From contig VWYX01000287.1 of the NCBI GenBank assembly GCA_013396525.1, forward strand, positions 609,512 through 673,511: DNA of 64,000 nt, in the 5' to 3' direction. Positions 38,415-50,300 of this stretch are shown one piece after another. The notes under the pieces were generated by a model. That model saw only the letters and a program-made list of their open reading frames with translations. It ran no database searches and was not told where the DNA came from. Each line of letters opens with the position of its first letter. Position 1 is the stretch's first letter. Both the position numbers and the translations under genes were made by a program. The DNA comes from Chaetorhynchus papuensis. Lineage: Eukaryota > Chordata > Aves > Passeriformes > Rhipiduridae.

Positions 38415-39394
38415 ACACACACATATGAACTAATTACTTACAAAGGCACACTGAAGATAGGTTCACTATGCTTGCTACTCTCTGTTAGATGCCTGCAGAG
38501 TCTTTGCTTTTGAAAGAGCTCCTTTGAATCATGTGGGTCCATTTACTACATCAGAAGTAAAATAAAATTCTTCCATTGAGGTAGCCAGTCCAGTGTTAGA
38601 ATCTGTTTTATGCTATTGATGTGTGTTGCTGTTTCCCAAATGCTTTTCAATGTATCCTTTTAAATAGATGTATTTTAAGAAAGATCTTGCTCAGTGAAAT
38701 CCTTGGCAAAGCTCCCATAGGCCTCAAGGCTGCTTCGGAATGGCTTTCAAGTAGCAGAATAAGGGAACCAGGCCAGAGAACAGGTTCAAGCCTCTCTTTG
38801 AACGTCATGGAAATCCTGCAAATGGAAATCCTGCATCTTGACTGGATGTAACCACCAGTATGGTAAATGTGATCACTTTTTCTCAAAAAAATCTTTCTCT
38901 CTTTATGCCAGACTTAGGCCACAATGCAAATCCCTAAATATCATAGAACTATTGCTAATAAAAGGCCTCAGATCTTGGATTGACTTTGCAGGTTATGAGG
39001 ACTCATCTGGACTCACCTTGGATAGAACTACAAGCTCAATTTTCCTTGCTAATGCCTAAACTGCCTGAGCTAGACAATGTTGTTCACAGGAATGGTCTGA
39101 CAAACTGAGGGGTCAAAACCCTCAAAATACAGCAACTTTTTTCATTGAGAAAGGCTGATGGGCCATTTCCAGACTTTAGCTGGGCTACAGTGAGGAGAAA
39201 GCAATCTCTGATAAAAAAAATAAACTCAAGCTACCCAAGATCAAGGAAGACTAAATCCCACCACGAGCAGCATTCTCTCATTTGAAGAATTGAGGATGAT
39301 GACAAGTTTGCTTCTTGAAAAAGAGATATCATTAGGACCCAAAATTTGTCTTCAATAATTTTAATTCTCTTACAGATGAGGTATTTCTGTATTA
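38415..39394. repeat. Direct duplication, copy 1 (gap-adjacent)
   Basis: Matches 41124-42103 without indels at an offset of 2,709 bases. I see no difference over the first 754 bases, then about seven substitutions in the last 226 (39169, 39215, 39236, 39239, 39264, 39350, 39380). Homology fades after 39394, though a GCTTAGAT word recurs beyond a small indel in both. The frames it contains (73-79 codons on both strands) are the same in each copy but look non-coding. This is either a true segmental duplication or a local assembly duplication. Confidence 0.95.
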
Positions 39395-41123
39395 ATCAGG
39401 TAGTCAGGATTGCTTAGATAATATCTTAACTTATAATAATTCTTTTATTTGTTATTTAACTACTCTCTTATTTTTTCCCAAGATTTTGAAAGCACTAAGA
39501 GCATTACCATAATTTCACATTTTGTATATGTACCTAACGGCAAAGTTTGACTTACTTGCCTCATAGTAAAACCTTATTTTGGTTTAAAAAAGACCTGTTG
39601 CTCCAAAATACATCACTGATGAGTTAGCAAAAATATTGGAGTTAAGAAATAGTGTCAAATGTTAATAATTGTTTATGATTGAAATAATACTTTTCCCAAC
39701 CCCTCTGTTGTGTTCTCTCATAACACACAAGAGATCAGCTTAAACCTTGTCCTTTAATGGTCACCTCAGACCCAGTATCAGACATTTAGGAATGTTTGCA
39801 AAATAATATATGTGTAGTTTAACAATCCAAGTTTGTGTACATGCCAAAAGTACTCAACTCAAATGTAGCACACAGAATTTTGCATTTTGGACATTTTTCA
39901 AAGTTTTACAACAGGGCTAAAATGATCTTACACTACATGTGAGAAGAACCTTGAAAAGCATCATTTGTAGGGGAAGAGTACAGAAAAGCAAGGTAATCCG
40001 GCATCTAAAACACAACCTTTGGCCAAAAATTCATAATTATGTCTGAAGTATAGGTATTCAGGAATAATTAGAATAGTTAAAATACTTTGCTCTTCTGTGG
40101 TTACATAAAAGACTTGTCTCCTAAAGAAAAAATCATCTTAATGCATTTCAGAGGGTTATAATTTGCTTTCAAATGTTACATAAATAATTGCAAATTTAAT
40201 TTTCAAATTATAATTTTCTATTTGACAGAGCTTAATTCTTCTATGTCAACCCGCTGACACTTCTAAATTTACCAAGCTGTGTTTAAANAATGCATGTTTT
40301 AGGAATATATTTCCATCTGATTACCCTCAGCCCAAAATTGCATATAATATACCCCCCCATTATATTAATTTATAATATTAATAGCAAAAGCATAATACAG
40401 ACTTTGAAAGTGTAGATGGTTTTGTACTTAAAATACTGCTTTGGAAAGAAAAAAAGAAGCAAGTGATAATAAATTCTGTATGCTCAAAAAAATTATTTGA
40501 GGATTTGTAACATTATGGCACATAAGGCTCAGTATGACTTTTTGATAGATCAATATATTATTACTGCAATTTTCTATGTGCTCATATTCATGGAAAAGAT
40601 TTTTGTTTTCATCTATATCTGGTTTTAGATTCCATTTGGAAGTGAAATTGAGAACAGAGTTTGTCTTTCACTTCTTTCTGAACCTTAGAGCACACTGTTT
40701 GCAGAAAGCATGGGATTTAAATTGTTTCATTGTTTGTTTGTTTTTTTCTCTCATGAGTACAAGATTGCCTTAATGCTATTCTTTCCTTTCCATATCTTGA
40801 TCAGTTGTAATAGCCAAGTTCTAGCAGACAGCCATCCATCTGGAATTCAGTGTTGCGAAAGTAAATAAGACTACTCAGGATCTCTTCTCATCTCTTGCAC
40901 TGAGTATTTATATGCACGTGTAAAAGGCACACAAAAATTAGAATCACCTGCAGGTCTCTGTACAAACACAACACTGCCTGCCTGTCTCACTCTGTGTTGG
41001 GGTGCCGAGGAATACATTAACTCTGACTTTGTTCAGGCACTCTCATCTGTATCAAAAACACGCTTCAAAGGTGGGGAGGGGGAGAAGTGGGGTGGGGAGA
41101 GAGGGAGAGAGAGACATACATAT
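39395..41123. other. Spacer between duplicated copies
   Basis: Unique AT-rich sequence with a single ambiguous base at 40288. Its right end (41070-41131) is a G/A-rich then CA/TA-rich low-complexity run leading into the second copy. No gene is recognised. Confidence 0.7.
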
Positions 41124-41131
41124 ACACACAC
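41070..41131. repeat. GA-rich then CA-rich low-complexity run
   Basis: Starts with GGTGGGGAGGGGGAG, passes through GAGAGAGGGAGAGAGAG and ends in ACACACACAT. It lies just upstream of duplication copy 2; the equivalent position upstream of copy 1 is the assembly gap. Confidence 0.85.
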
Positions 41132-42103
41132 ATATGAACTAATTACTTACAAAGGCACACTGAAGATAGGTTCACTATGCTTGCTACTCTCTGTTAGATG
41201 CCTGCAGAGTCTTTGCTTTTGAAAGAGCTCCTTTGAATCATGTGGGTCCATTTACTACATCAGAAGTAAAATAAAATTCTTCCATTGAGGTAGCCAGTCC
41301 AGTGTTAGAATCTGTTTTATGCTATTGATGTGTGTTGCTGTTTCCCAAATGCTTTTCAATGTATCCTTTTAAATAGATGTATTTTAAGAAAGATCTTGCT
41401 CAGTGAAATCCTTGGCAAAGCTCCCATAGGCCTCAAGGCTGCTTCGGAATGGCTTTCAAGTAGCAGAATAAGGGAACCAGGCCAGAGAACAGGTTCAAGC
41501 CTCTCTTTGAACGTCATGGAAATCCTGCAAATGGAAATCCTGCATCTTGACTGGATGTAACCACCAGTATGGTAAATGTGATCACTTTTTCTCAAAAAAA
41601 TCTTTCTCTCTTTATGCCAGACTTAGGCCACAATGCAAATCCCTAAATATCATAGAACTATTGCTAATAAAAGGCCTCAGATCTTGGATTGACTTTGCAG
41701 GTTATGAGGACTCATCTGGACTCACCTTGGATAGAACTACAAGCTCAATTTTCCTTGCTAATGCCTAAACTGCCTGAGCTAGACAATGTTGTTCACAGGA
41801 ATGGTCTGACAAACTGAGGGGTCAAAACCCTCAAAATACAGCAACTTTTTTCATTGAGAAAGGCTGATGGGCCATTTTCAGACTTTAGCTGGGCTACAGT
41901 GAGGAGAAAGCAATCTCTGATAACAAAAATAAACTCAAGCTACCTAATATCAAGGAAGACTAAATCCCACCATGAGCAGCATTCTCTCATTTGAAGAATT
42001 GAGGATGATGACAAGTTTGCTTCTTGAAAAAGAGATATCATTAGGACCCAAAATTTGTGTTCAATAATTTTAATTCTCTTACAGATGATGTATTTCTGTA
42101 TTA
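41124..42103. repeat. Direct duplication, copy 2
   Basis: Second copy of 38415-39394, same orientation. Variants against copy 1 are confined to the right-hand quarter (for example T at 41878, C at 41924, T at 41945). It carries no recognisable transposon ends, so a transposition origin is not supported. Confidence 0.95.
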
Positions 42104-44184
42104 TCTGCTTAGATTCATACTAATGGGCAGAGTTTGGCATCTACTAGAAAAAAACATAACTATACCAGTCTAGAAATGGTGTAGAAACTCCACAGCAATT
42201 GATGATTTAACAAAAATACTGTATCTAAGAAGTAGTCTGACAAAGCTGGTGAGATTTACCATAACTAAAACTGGACAAAACCACTCTGCAGGTAGAAGGC
42301 AAGAGATACTTGGAAGCTGACAGGATTTTTTCGCTGAATCATGACAATGCTAAAAGCAGGGTAATCATTTCACGTGACACCTGACTCCATGAGGTCCAGG
42401 CTTTCTTCTGCATGAACTGCTTTTGGAGATATTTAATTTATTAAAGCTTTGATAATTGCTCCTCTTTTAGAAGGATGAGGGATCAGTCTGCAGCCTGTGG
42501 AAATCAGCAGAAGCAATTGCAAACCATACACATATGTAGATCTGTTCATATGTCTTTCCCTCTCACCAATCCTAACTCATTTTTCTTTCACAATAAAATT
42601 AGTTATGACAGAAAATTTGATTTCTTTGTCCATAGGTGTTTCCTTCACTCAGTATGTTCCTTATTTGATCCTCTTCTTAGTCGTACTTGACCATCTCCAG
42701 TTTCTTAACTGTGGAGGTTAGGATCCTTTCAGAGTCATACCACAAAGCAGAGTCAGCAAAGCTGAGTTTCAGTAACTCACAGCCTTTTAAGTCTTAATAT
42801 ATAACTCTTTATTTGTATCAATCTGTTGTTATGCACTCCCCTGCTATGTTTTATACCCCCTGCTTGCCTTGTCTGTTTTATTTAAGTCTGTAAAGCAGCT
42901 CATAGGAAAGAATCCTTGTCTGATGTAAACCCAGTTAGATTCCAAAGGAGCTACCTCAAATTACATCAGCCTCCAGTGCAGCTCATTATGTTCCTTTGAT
43001 ATCTATTTTGCCTTATTTATAGCAGCAGAATAAGCTGTGATTTACATCGACTATTAAATTTTAGACTGAAATGTCTAGCTTTATGTTTTCTATTTTAGCA
43101 TTTATCTTTAACTCCATTTGCAGCTGTCAAGGCTTTTATATACCCTGGTAGCAATTCTTAGAGAAGTGCTCAAGGTACAGAAAGAGGCAACTGAAACTGT
43201 CATATGAGTTAGAGATTTCTCACTTTCTCCAGGCATCTAACTTTTTCATCACCAGCCTTAATATTAACAGATTCAATTATTATTCTCCATTACTATCTTA
43301 TAGTATCCCTACTGTGCACCTTGTGTTCCTGTAATATGGCCTGATATGGGGTCATGACCATACATTTTTTCTTCCCTGTCATTTTCATAATCCTGAACAT
43401 TTGCTTATGGGCGTTATCAGGTGAATTTATGGTATTAATGATTAAAACATGCTATTTTTTCTGGTTTTAATCATGATATCTTGCAGCTGTATAAAACTAA
43501 CACCTTTACCAGAAGTTCATAATTATATGTCTTTCCTTGTGAGTCCCTTAAAGAAAATTTTGCTGCATGAAGATGTGTAACGTAATTATTTTAGGTGCAG
43601 TTCAAGTATTTCAAGTTAATAAGACCATCAATAAACTGTAAAGCACAGTAATTATTATTACTTTCTATACAGACTTTTGAGTGACAACAAGAAAGGGTCA
43701 CATTTTTACCTCAATCAGTCAGAGCTACACAAAATTTTAATCTTAGAAATTAAATTCTACTTTTTCAGCTACAACAGAAAAATTGTTCTGCAAAAGTGGG
43801 AAGCACCTGGAACAGGTTTCATTTTCCACCACCTATTTTTCCTGCCACTTTGTAGCTCATTGGAGACGCTTTTGTTATTGTTGTAAGTTAAATCAGTTTT
43901 TCTAATTTAATTGCTGCACTGCACCCCAATAGGCTTTTGACAGTCATCTTAAGAGTATAGGAGTAACATAACCTGATTTGTGATAAACACCACACATGTA
44001 CCTGTAGGCACTCATTATAAGTTCTAAAAGCATTAAAAGACATGTAGGGATGCTCTTTCTGGAACAAGACCAATATTCCCCTTCTTAGCCATTGGTAACA
44101 GCATAAACATCGTAAATATTTTAAAAGGTGTTCTACTACCCCTGCCAGATGTGGATGACATTTTTTTTTTTTTATGCTCAAGCC
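42104..44184. other. Unique non-coding stretch
   Basis: No gene or repeat recognised. 42930-43145 has the even, motif-rich texture of a vertebrate conserved non-coding element (see findings). A 69-codon frame at 43677-43886 shows no domain. Confidence 0.55.
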
Positions 44185-44262
44185 TACCCCATCATCATAC
44201 AGTTGAACTTGATGGTCTTAGAGATATTTTCCAACATAAATGACTCTATGAGTCTATGATCA
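44185..44262 (+). mobile_element. CR1 LINE 3' tail fragment (plus strand)
   Basis: CAGTTGAACTTGATGGTCTTAG, then ATTTTCCAACATAAATGACT and CTATGAGTCTATGATC, follow the usual CR1 3' end (AGTTGGACTTGATGATC...TTCCAACC...ATTCTATGA). Less than 100 bases survive. Confidence 0.75.
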
Positions 44263-46795
44263 CCACACACAGGGAAGAGACTAATGTGTTAAAATAGAAA
44301 AGCAGAAAATAATAACTCGGATAAAGATGGCTAGTGAAATGTCCATCTGGATTTATGCCTCTGGTAAATCATAACCATAATCAGAATATTTCTTGAAAAG
44401 ATCTGTTAAATCATAACTAGAATATTGATTTTTGAATTGGTTCTAAGTAGCAATTTAATAAACATGTAGATATTGTTAGTCGCTTCTCTATGTTTAATTT
44501 CTTAATTCCGTTCTTGAGCTGATAAAAAATGATCCTACATTTTGTGTACCTGTTTCTTTTGAATACTTTCATTTCAAAAAGGTACATCACTTTACTGGTA
44601 TTTTGACACAGATTGAAAACAAAGCTTAATATAATATATTTGGGCAATAATATATAATAATATATTTGGGCAATCTTTCACTTATAGAAAAAGAAAATGA
44701 TAGGGAAAAAATTGGTATAATGCTCTGAGCGATACTGAATGGTGACTACTCAAATTGCTTATAGTTTTTCAGTTACTCTCTTTTATGAAAATGACCATAC
44801 ACTGAACTCTCTTTACCTTTGTGATTCAGTTGCAGAAACTTTCACACTTGAGCTACTTCTTCAGAAGTTTCAAGTACAGTGATTGTTTATGAAAAGTGTA
44901 CTGTGAAAATCGGTTTTCCTCTCCAAATATTTCAAAGGAAGCATCTGTCCTTTGCGAACATGTTTTTTGTAAGTCTTCCTTGGAAACCGGGTGAAGTTCA
45001 GTCATATCACAGTTGTCATCTACAGATACAATTATACAGCTTTATTTAATGCCTCCGTGGATAACCCCAAATTGCAGTTTAATTTTCCACAGAAATCTAA
45101 ATTTGTTCTTGGACTGTGTATTTTCTATCACATTAGATAATCAGTCTGAGGAGAAATCCAATTTTAGCTCAATCAACAATACTTTGAAGAAGGTTGAGTA
45201 AAATAACTTGCACAGGTTTTAGTATGCAATCCAACATGTGACTAGACTGTTCATTAATTCATTGCTGGAAACATATTCTGGCATGAGATTGAAACACTAA
45301 GAATGATCCTTGGAGTACTGTTTTACTGGTTTGGGACATATTATTTTCCTGGGGATTTTTGTTTGTTTCTTTTGTTTCATTTTTTTTTCCTTTTTAGCAA
45401 AGAATATGGCAGAGTTTTTACTGTTTAACCTGGAAATTTCTAGTTCTAACTCTGAGCCCCAAGACCAAAGTGGCATTCATAGTACAATGAAATAGATATG
45501 ACATTTATTTTGCTAGATTGCAGATGAAAATAATATAAATTACAGTTCAGAATTATTTAATTGTTTATTTTCTTCTGCTGATACAGGATTGGTCTCTGTA
45601 TCCCTGCATACTTATTTTAGTTGGTTTTAAACTGATGGGAATCATTGGACTTCAAAAATCTTCACGTACACAGCTTGTTGTATGTAGTTATACCAACCCT
45701 ATCCCATGGTATTCACCTTTCGTTTTGTCTCAGTAGTTACCTCTTATTATTAAACCCAGAGACCTCGAGTGCTAAATAACATCTCTTTTTTCCTTGCTTC
45801 TGAACAGTAAAAAATAGTCACAGTGCATTGACACAAAATACTCATTCTGAAGCACGTATGTGTTTCAGTTAGCTTCATCCATATATTTTGATAATATTCA
45901 GTACCAGAAAGTTTAGGAGAAGTTGTAGTAGGGTGATAGCTTTGTACCATGAGGCAGAGTGATTCGACTGATAGGGGCCATATATCTGAACCTGGGCAGC
46001 GTGGAAACTTAGAAGTGAGCTGCTCTATTTCCTTTCAAGTTTCCAATCCACAGATATAAATTAAATACTACCATGGACCCCAAACAGTGTAAACTTGCAG
46101 CAGATTTCTCTTTTATTGCCTGAAAAACTGATTTAATAATAGGGTCATTACAGTTCCTTCTCTCCAACCCCATGACCTCTCTGTGAAAAGAAAACAAGCT
46201 CTTTCTAGAGCCATCATCCTCAGCTAGACTTTGGTACACTCTTCAAGGTTACCTGAGACCTCTTTCCTACCTAAGTTTGAGTATAGAATTATTCTGCCTG
46301 TAGATTTCAGATTTTATTTTCTTTATGCTAGCCTTTCATGAGATCAGCAATTTTGCTATACTTTCCAAGAGGAAAACCACAACTTGGTAGCAATAAAATA
46401 TATAGCTCTTGCCATAGAGTCTTTTTCTCTTGTTTCCCTTCTAAGGATTGCTTCTTTTTATCATCCTCTCACAAGTGTAAGTTCTAGGTATTCTTACCCA
46501 ATCCAAAGCCATATGCCTACAGAAAGATGAGTGCTGGCTATAGCACAAAACAGAGAGGTGTCAGTTGAGGAGAGGCTGATGAAAGCATCAGTGGTGACTG
46601 TTATTCTCTTCAGAGGAACGTGGAGTGCTACTTCCTTTGCTTTCCTATAGATATCAGGTGTGATCTACATGGTTCTCTCAATGCATCATGGCTTAAATAT
46701 AAAAATTGGAAGAAAGCTAAGTACGGACAAGTACAGCACAAGGGAGACAGAAAAATATTTCTGTGTATGCCTCTGGGGATATGTGAATGTGGTAA
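44263..46795. other. Unique AT-rich non-coding stretch
   Basis: Nothing recognisable except a small direct repeat of a TAATATATTTGGGCAA word around 44634-44676 (26-base spacing). Confidence 0.6.
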
Positions 46796-47398
46796 TGTCT
46801 TAGCATGACCTTGGCTAGTGACTAAGCATCAACACAGTTGCTCACTAACTCTTCCCCCCCGCCGCAATGGGCTAGGGCAGACAATAAAAGCAAAACTGAG
46901 AAAACTTGTGGGTTGAAATAAGTTTAATAAGTGAAGCACAGTCCCATGTGCAAGCAAAGCAAAGCAAAATAAGGAACTTATGGACCGTTTCTCATCCACA
47001 GGCAGATGTTCAGCTGCTTCCTCTAAAGCAGATCCTCATCACAGGCAGCAGTGACTTGCAGAGACAAACAACATAAGCACCAATGTTTCTCTCTTCCAGC
47101 TCCTTTCCTTCTCTTAAGCTTTTTTTGCTGAGCATGATACCATGTGACCTTGCTTTGATTCAGGTCAGCTGTCCCACTGTACCCCTTCCATTTTCTTGCT
47201 TACCCCCAGGATCATTTTTTCAGGGTGTGAGGGCAGGGCCAGAGTGAGAAAAAGAGAAGGCCTTGGTACTGTGTAAGCACTGATCAGCAATGGGCAAAAC
47301 TCAGGTGTGTTGCCAACACTGCTAGCCACAAATGCAAGCAGAGCACCATACAGGCTGCTGTGATGGGAGTTAACTTCATCCCAGCCAGACCCAGTACA
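46796..47398 (-). mobile_element. Minus-strand solo ERV LTR
   Basis: Same family as 24072-24676. The left end TGTCTTAGCATGACC is diverged from the family terminus. The ATTAAA poly(A) signal is retained (complement of 46923-46928). GCAAAGCAAAGCAAAATAAGGAA near 46954 matches the 24.2-kb copy. The right end ATCCCAGCCAGACCCAGTACA is the reversed family 5' end. It includes a run of eight C at about 46853-46860. No target-site duplication was found. Confidence 0.8.
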
Positions 47399-50300
47399 AA
47401 CAGAGACTCAAGTGTGTCCATTCTGGCAAAGCTGTTTCACAGAGTGTAAAGGTTAAGAAAACTCCTGTGTATATACATTGGTCAATGCCTTTTCTGATAA
47501 GGAAGAAGGGCTATTGGTACTCTGTGCAAAGAATATTTTCCACTCATTGTCAGATGGCAAACAGTGAGAGGGAATGAACATTTTTTATCTGAAAATGTTT
47601 TCAGTGAGAGGTACAGAGAAGTGTGGCATGTGACAGTAAGTACAGCCAGGCTTCTTCTGTTGTCATCAAAGCAGAAGTGAAAGTCTGCCCTTCACAAAAA
47701 GGCTGGAGACAGTAAGGAAGACTGGAGTAAATTGTTTGAAGAAGGAAAAGAGGGAGAGGAAGATATTAAAAAAAGGAGTTGGATATCTCTGCATCAACAG
47801 ATGGTTCATAAGGATTGTACTTTGTGGATTTTTTACCCCTACAAAGCCCAAATGTGTTTTGTTTTACTTAGAAATGAGATTAAGGCTGCATTCAAGTCTT
47901 TCCTGCAAAAATGTTGGAAGGACTTCCTGTATATTTTTGATCAGTCTTCAGTATGTGCATAGTGGTTCAGATTATATTCTCATTTTGGCATCTACTTGAT
48001 ATCACAGGTATCTCTTTTAGAAAATGAAACATTTAATGGAATTTGTGAAGGTGATTGACTCCGAGCTTAGAGTTGTTTTACCACATTGATCACCAAGACA
48101 GAGCTATGTGAAAGATGACAGTGGAGACAATTGTCATTGCTGAGAATGAAGATTCCTGCTGTCTGGACATAAAAGTTATTTTTCACTGAAATAAGATGTC
48201 CATTTGCACCAGGAACAGTCAAATGTTCAGGCATGAAGAGTACTATCAAAGCAGGCAATTCTGGTGTGTCTGAGTTTTCTGAACTGATGCGTAAAGGTCC
48301 TAGAATACCTTGCAATACTGGTAACTACTGGCCCTATTTAGGGCAGGGGTATGCCTGCCTTTAATGATCCGCTAGGATCCACTGGTGACGGTTGGGGATA
48401 CCTCCGTCACTGATGGTTACAGTGAAGCTGGACATTCTGCTTTATCAGAATTCAACAAATACAGGTATGTCATGGGTAGTAATTTCTGATAGGCAGACAA
48501 GATGATGGTAACACCACCTTGCAAGAAGACAACCTTGAGGGCAGATCAACAAGTAACTGATGAACAGATGGAGCATTTCATCAGGCAAAACAGGAAGCTT
48601 CTTGGGACCTGGAATGGTCAAGACAGAAACTCAGGAATGACATGCCCACAACTAATAATTTCCTTGCAGAGGTCTATGAAGGCTATTCCATAGCCAGAGA
48701 TGGGTGATCCATGGTAGCTGATGGTAGAGTGAGATGTGGTCCTGATAAAATTACATACTCTCTTTTATCCTGCCTGAGGCTGGTAGCTTCTCTTACCAGA
48801 TATGCTCTTGAAAAGCTTGTGCAGTGCTGTGACCAGTGTAACCTAATGATAAATTATCCAGCACCTCACCTATGCTGGAGATAACTTTCCTACTGCTTAA
48901 GAGCTCTCAGGAGCCTGCAGTCTATGACAGCATATAACAGAAAACAGAAGCAGAGAAATCATTGCTGAAGATCAAAGGAAGGAAGTTATTTCAGATATTG
49001 GTGAAAGCAGGTCAGAAATTCTTCATAGATTTATTGGATTTTGATGCATTTATAGTTCCTTCGAGGTAGGTGAAGCCCAGGAAGGACTTGGAAACTGTAA
49101 AAGTTTAATGTCTACTGGGATAGATGGCATGGATTATGTTGCATGTCTAAGAGAGGATCTTTGAAATACCTCAGAGGATGACAAGTGTTATGTTAAGGCT
49201 ACTAGGTATGAAATGTTTATATCATCTTTACACATCCTAATTCCTTTTAATGTGACCCTTAGTTTATGAATTTTATATACATATATGTATTTGTTGTACT
49301 TTTTGTGGGCTACTTCTAGAAAAAGGCAGTGGTCTTTAAAACAGAATAATTACCTCAGGGTGTCTAATGATGCAGGTCTCTGCAGGAAATCTTTTGTCAC
49401 CTTATTGCATGCAAACTTATGTCTAGTTTGCTAGGAGTTATCCTAATATTTTTGACTGTGGCTGTGTAAGCATGCTCTGTGAATACTTTCCTCCAGCATA
49501 CATCAGAGTAAAATATTTTATATGCTGTTGAGAGTTTTTACTCTTATTTCTCTATATTTCAATAGTTCTACCTAGTAATATATTAAGGTGAAAATTACTT
49601 CTGTTCCAAAATGGTGAAAAAATGAACTTAGTGAAAGCAGACACCAAAACAATCAGTGTGTTTTGACTGTAACTAAACTATTGTTCCCAATTCAAAATAT
49701 TGTTATCCTTTCAATTAATACTTTACCTTGTTCTTTTGGGGGATAGAGGGGAAGCATGCAGACACTAAGTGATAATTTAACCTATGTCTTTCTTCAAATT
49801 TCTTCAAATAGACACTTTGACCAAGATTAGACAAGCTAATTTTGTGACAAAAGGCTAGGCTGAAAGCAGGAGTTTAGGGTGAAAACAGGAATTTGTTTTG
49901 GAATCTCTGTGTTGGGAGTTCAGTAGTGACACAGTATCTATTGCATCTGATGTAGGCATTGACTTTGTAATCAAATCTGTAAAGCATTCAGCTCTGTTCT
50001 GTGTTCATGGCAAACTGGAGCATATGCCTACTACTATGTAAATCTTTTGACAGAAGCTTAGTTTCAGGGAAGTCACTCATAGTATTTAGCATACCACATT
50101 TCCTTCATTATAATTCCAAGAACATATTAGGGTAAGTGCTTGAGCAATTAGTATCAATTTCTCTGTGTTTACACCTGTGAGTAATTTGTATATTTAAATT
50201 CATATGTTAAGTTAAAAAAGATTTATGCTGGCCATCACAGAAAAATTTTAATACATTTGATTGCTATAATACAATAATTTATTCTTTTATTTTCCTTGGA

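Noticed and set aside
37823..38433. Open frames of 180-201 codons on both strands
   Set aside because: They run through 530 N and contain almost no real sequence.
38621..39059. Identical small frames in both duplicated copies (also at 41330-41768)
   Set aside because: Identity follows from the DNA duplication; frames overlap on both strands and show no protein features, so this is not evidence of selection.
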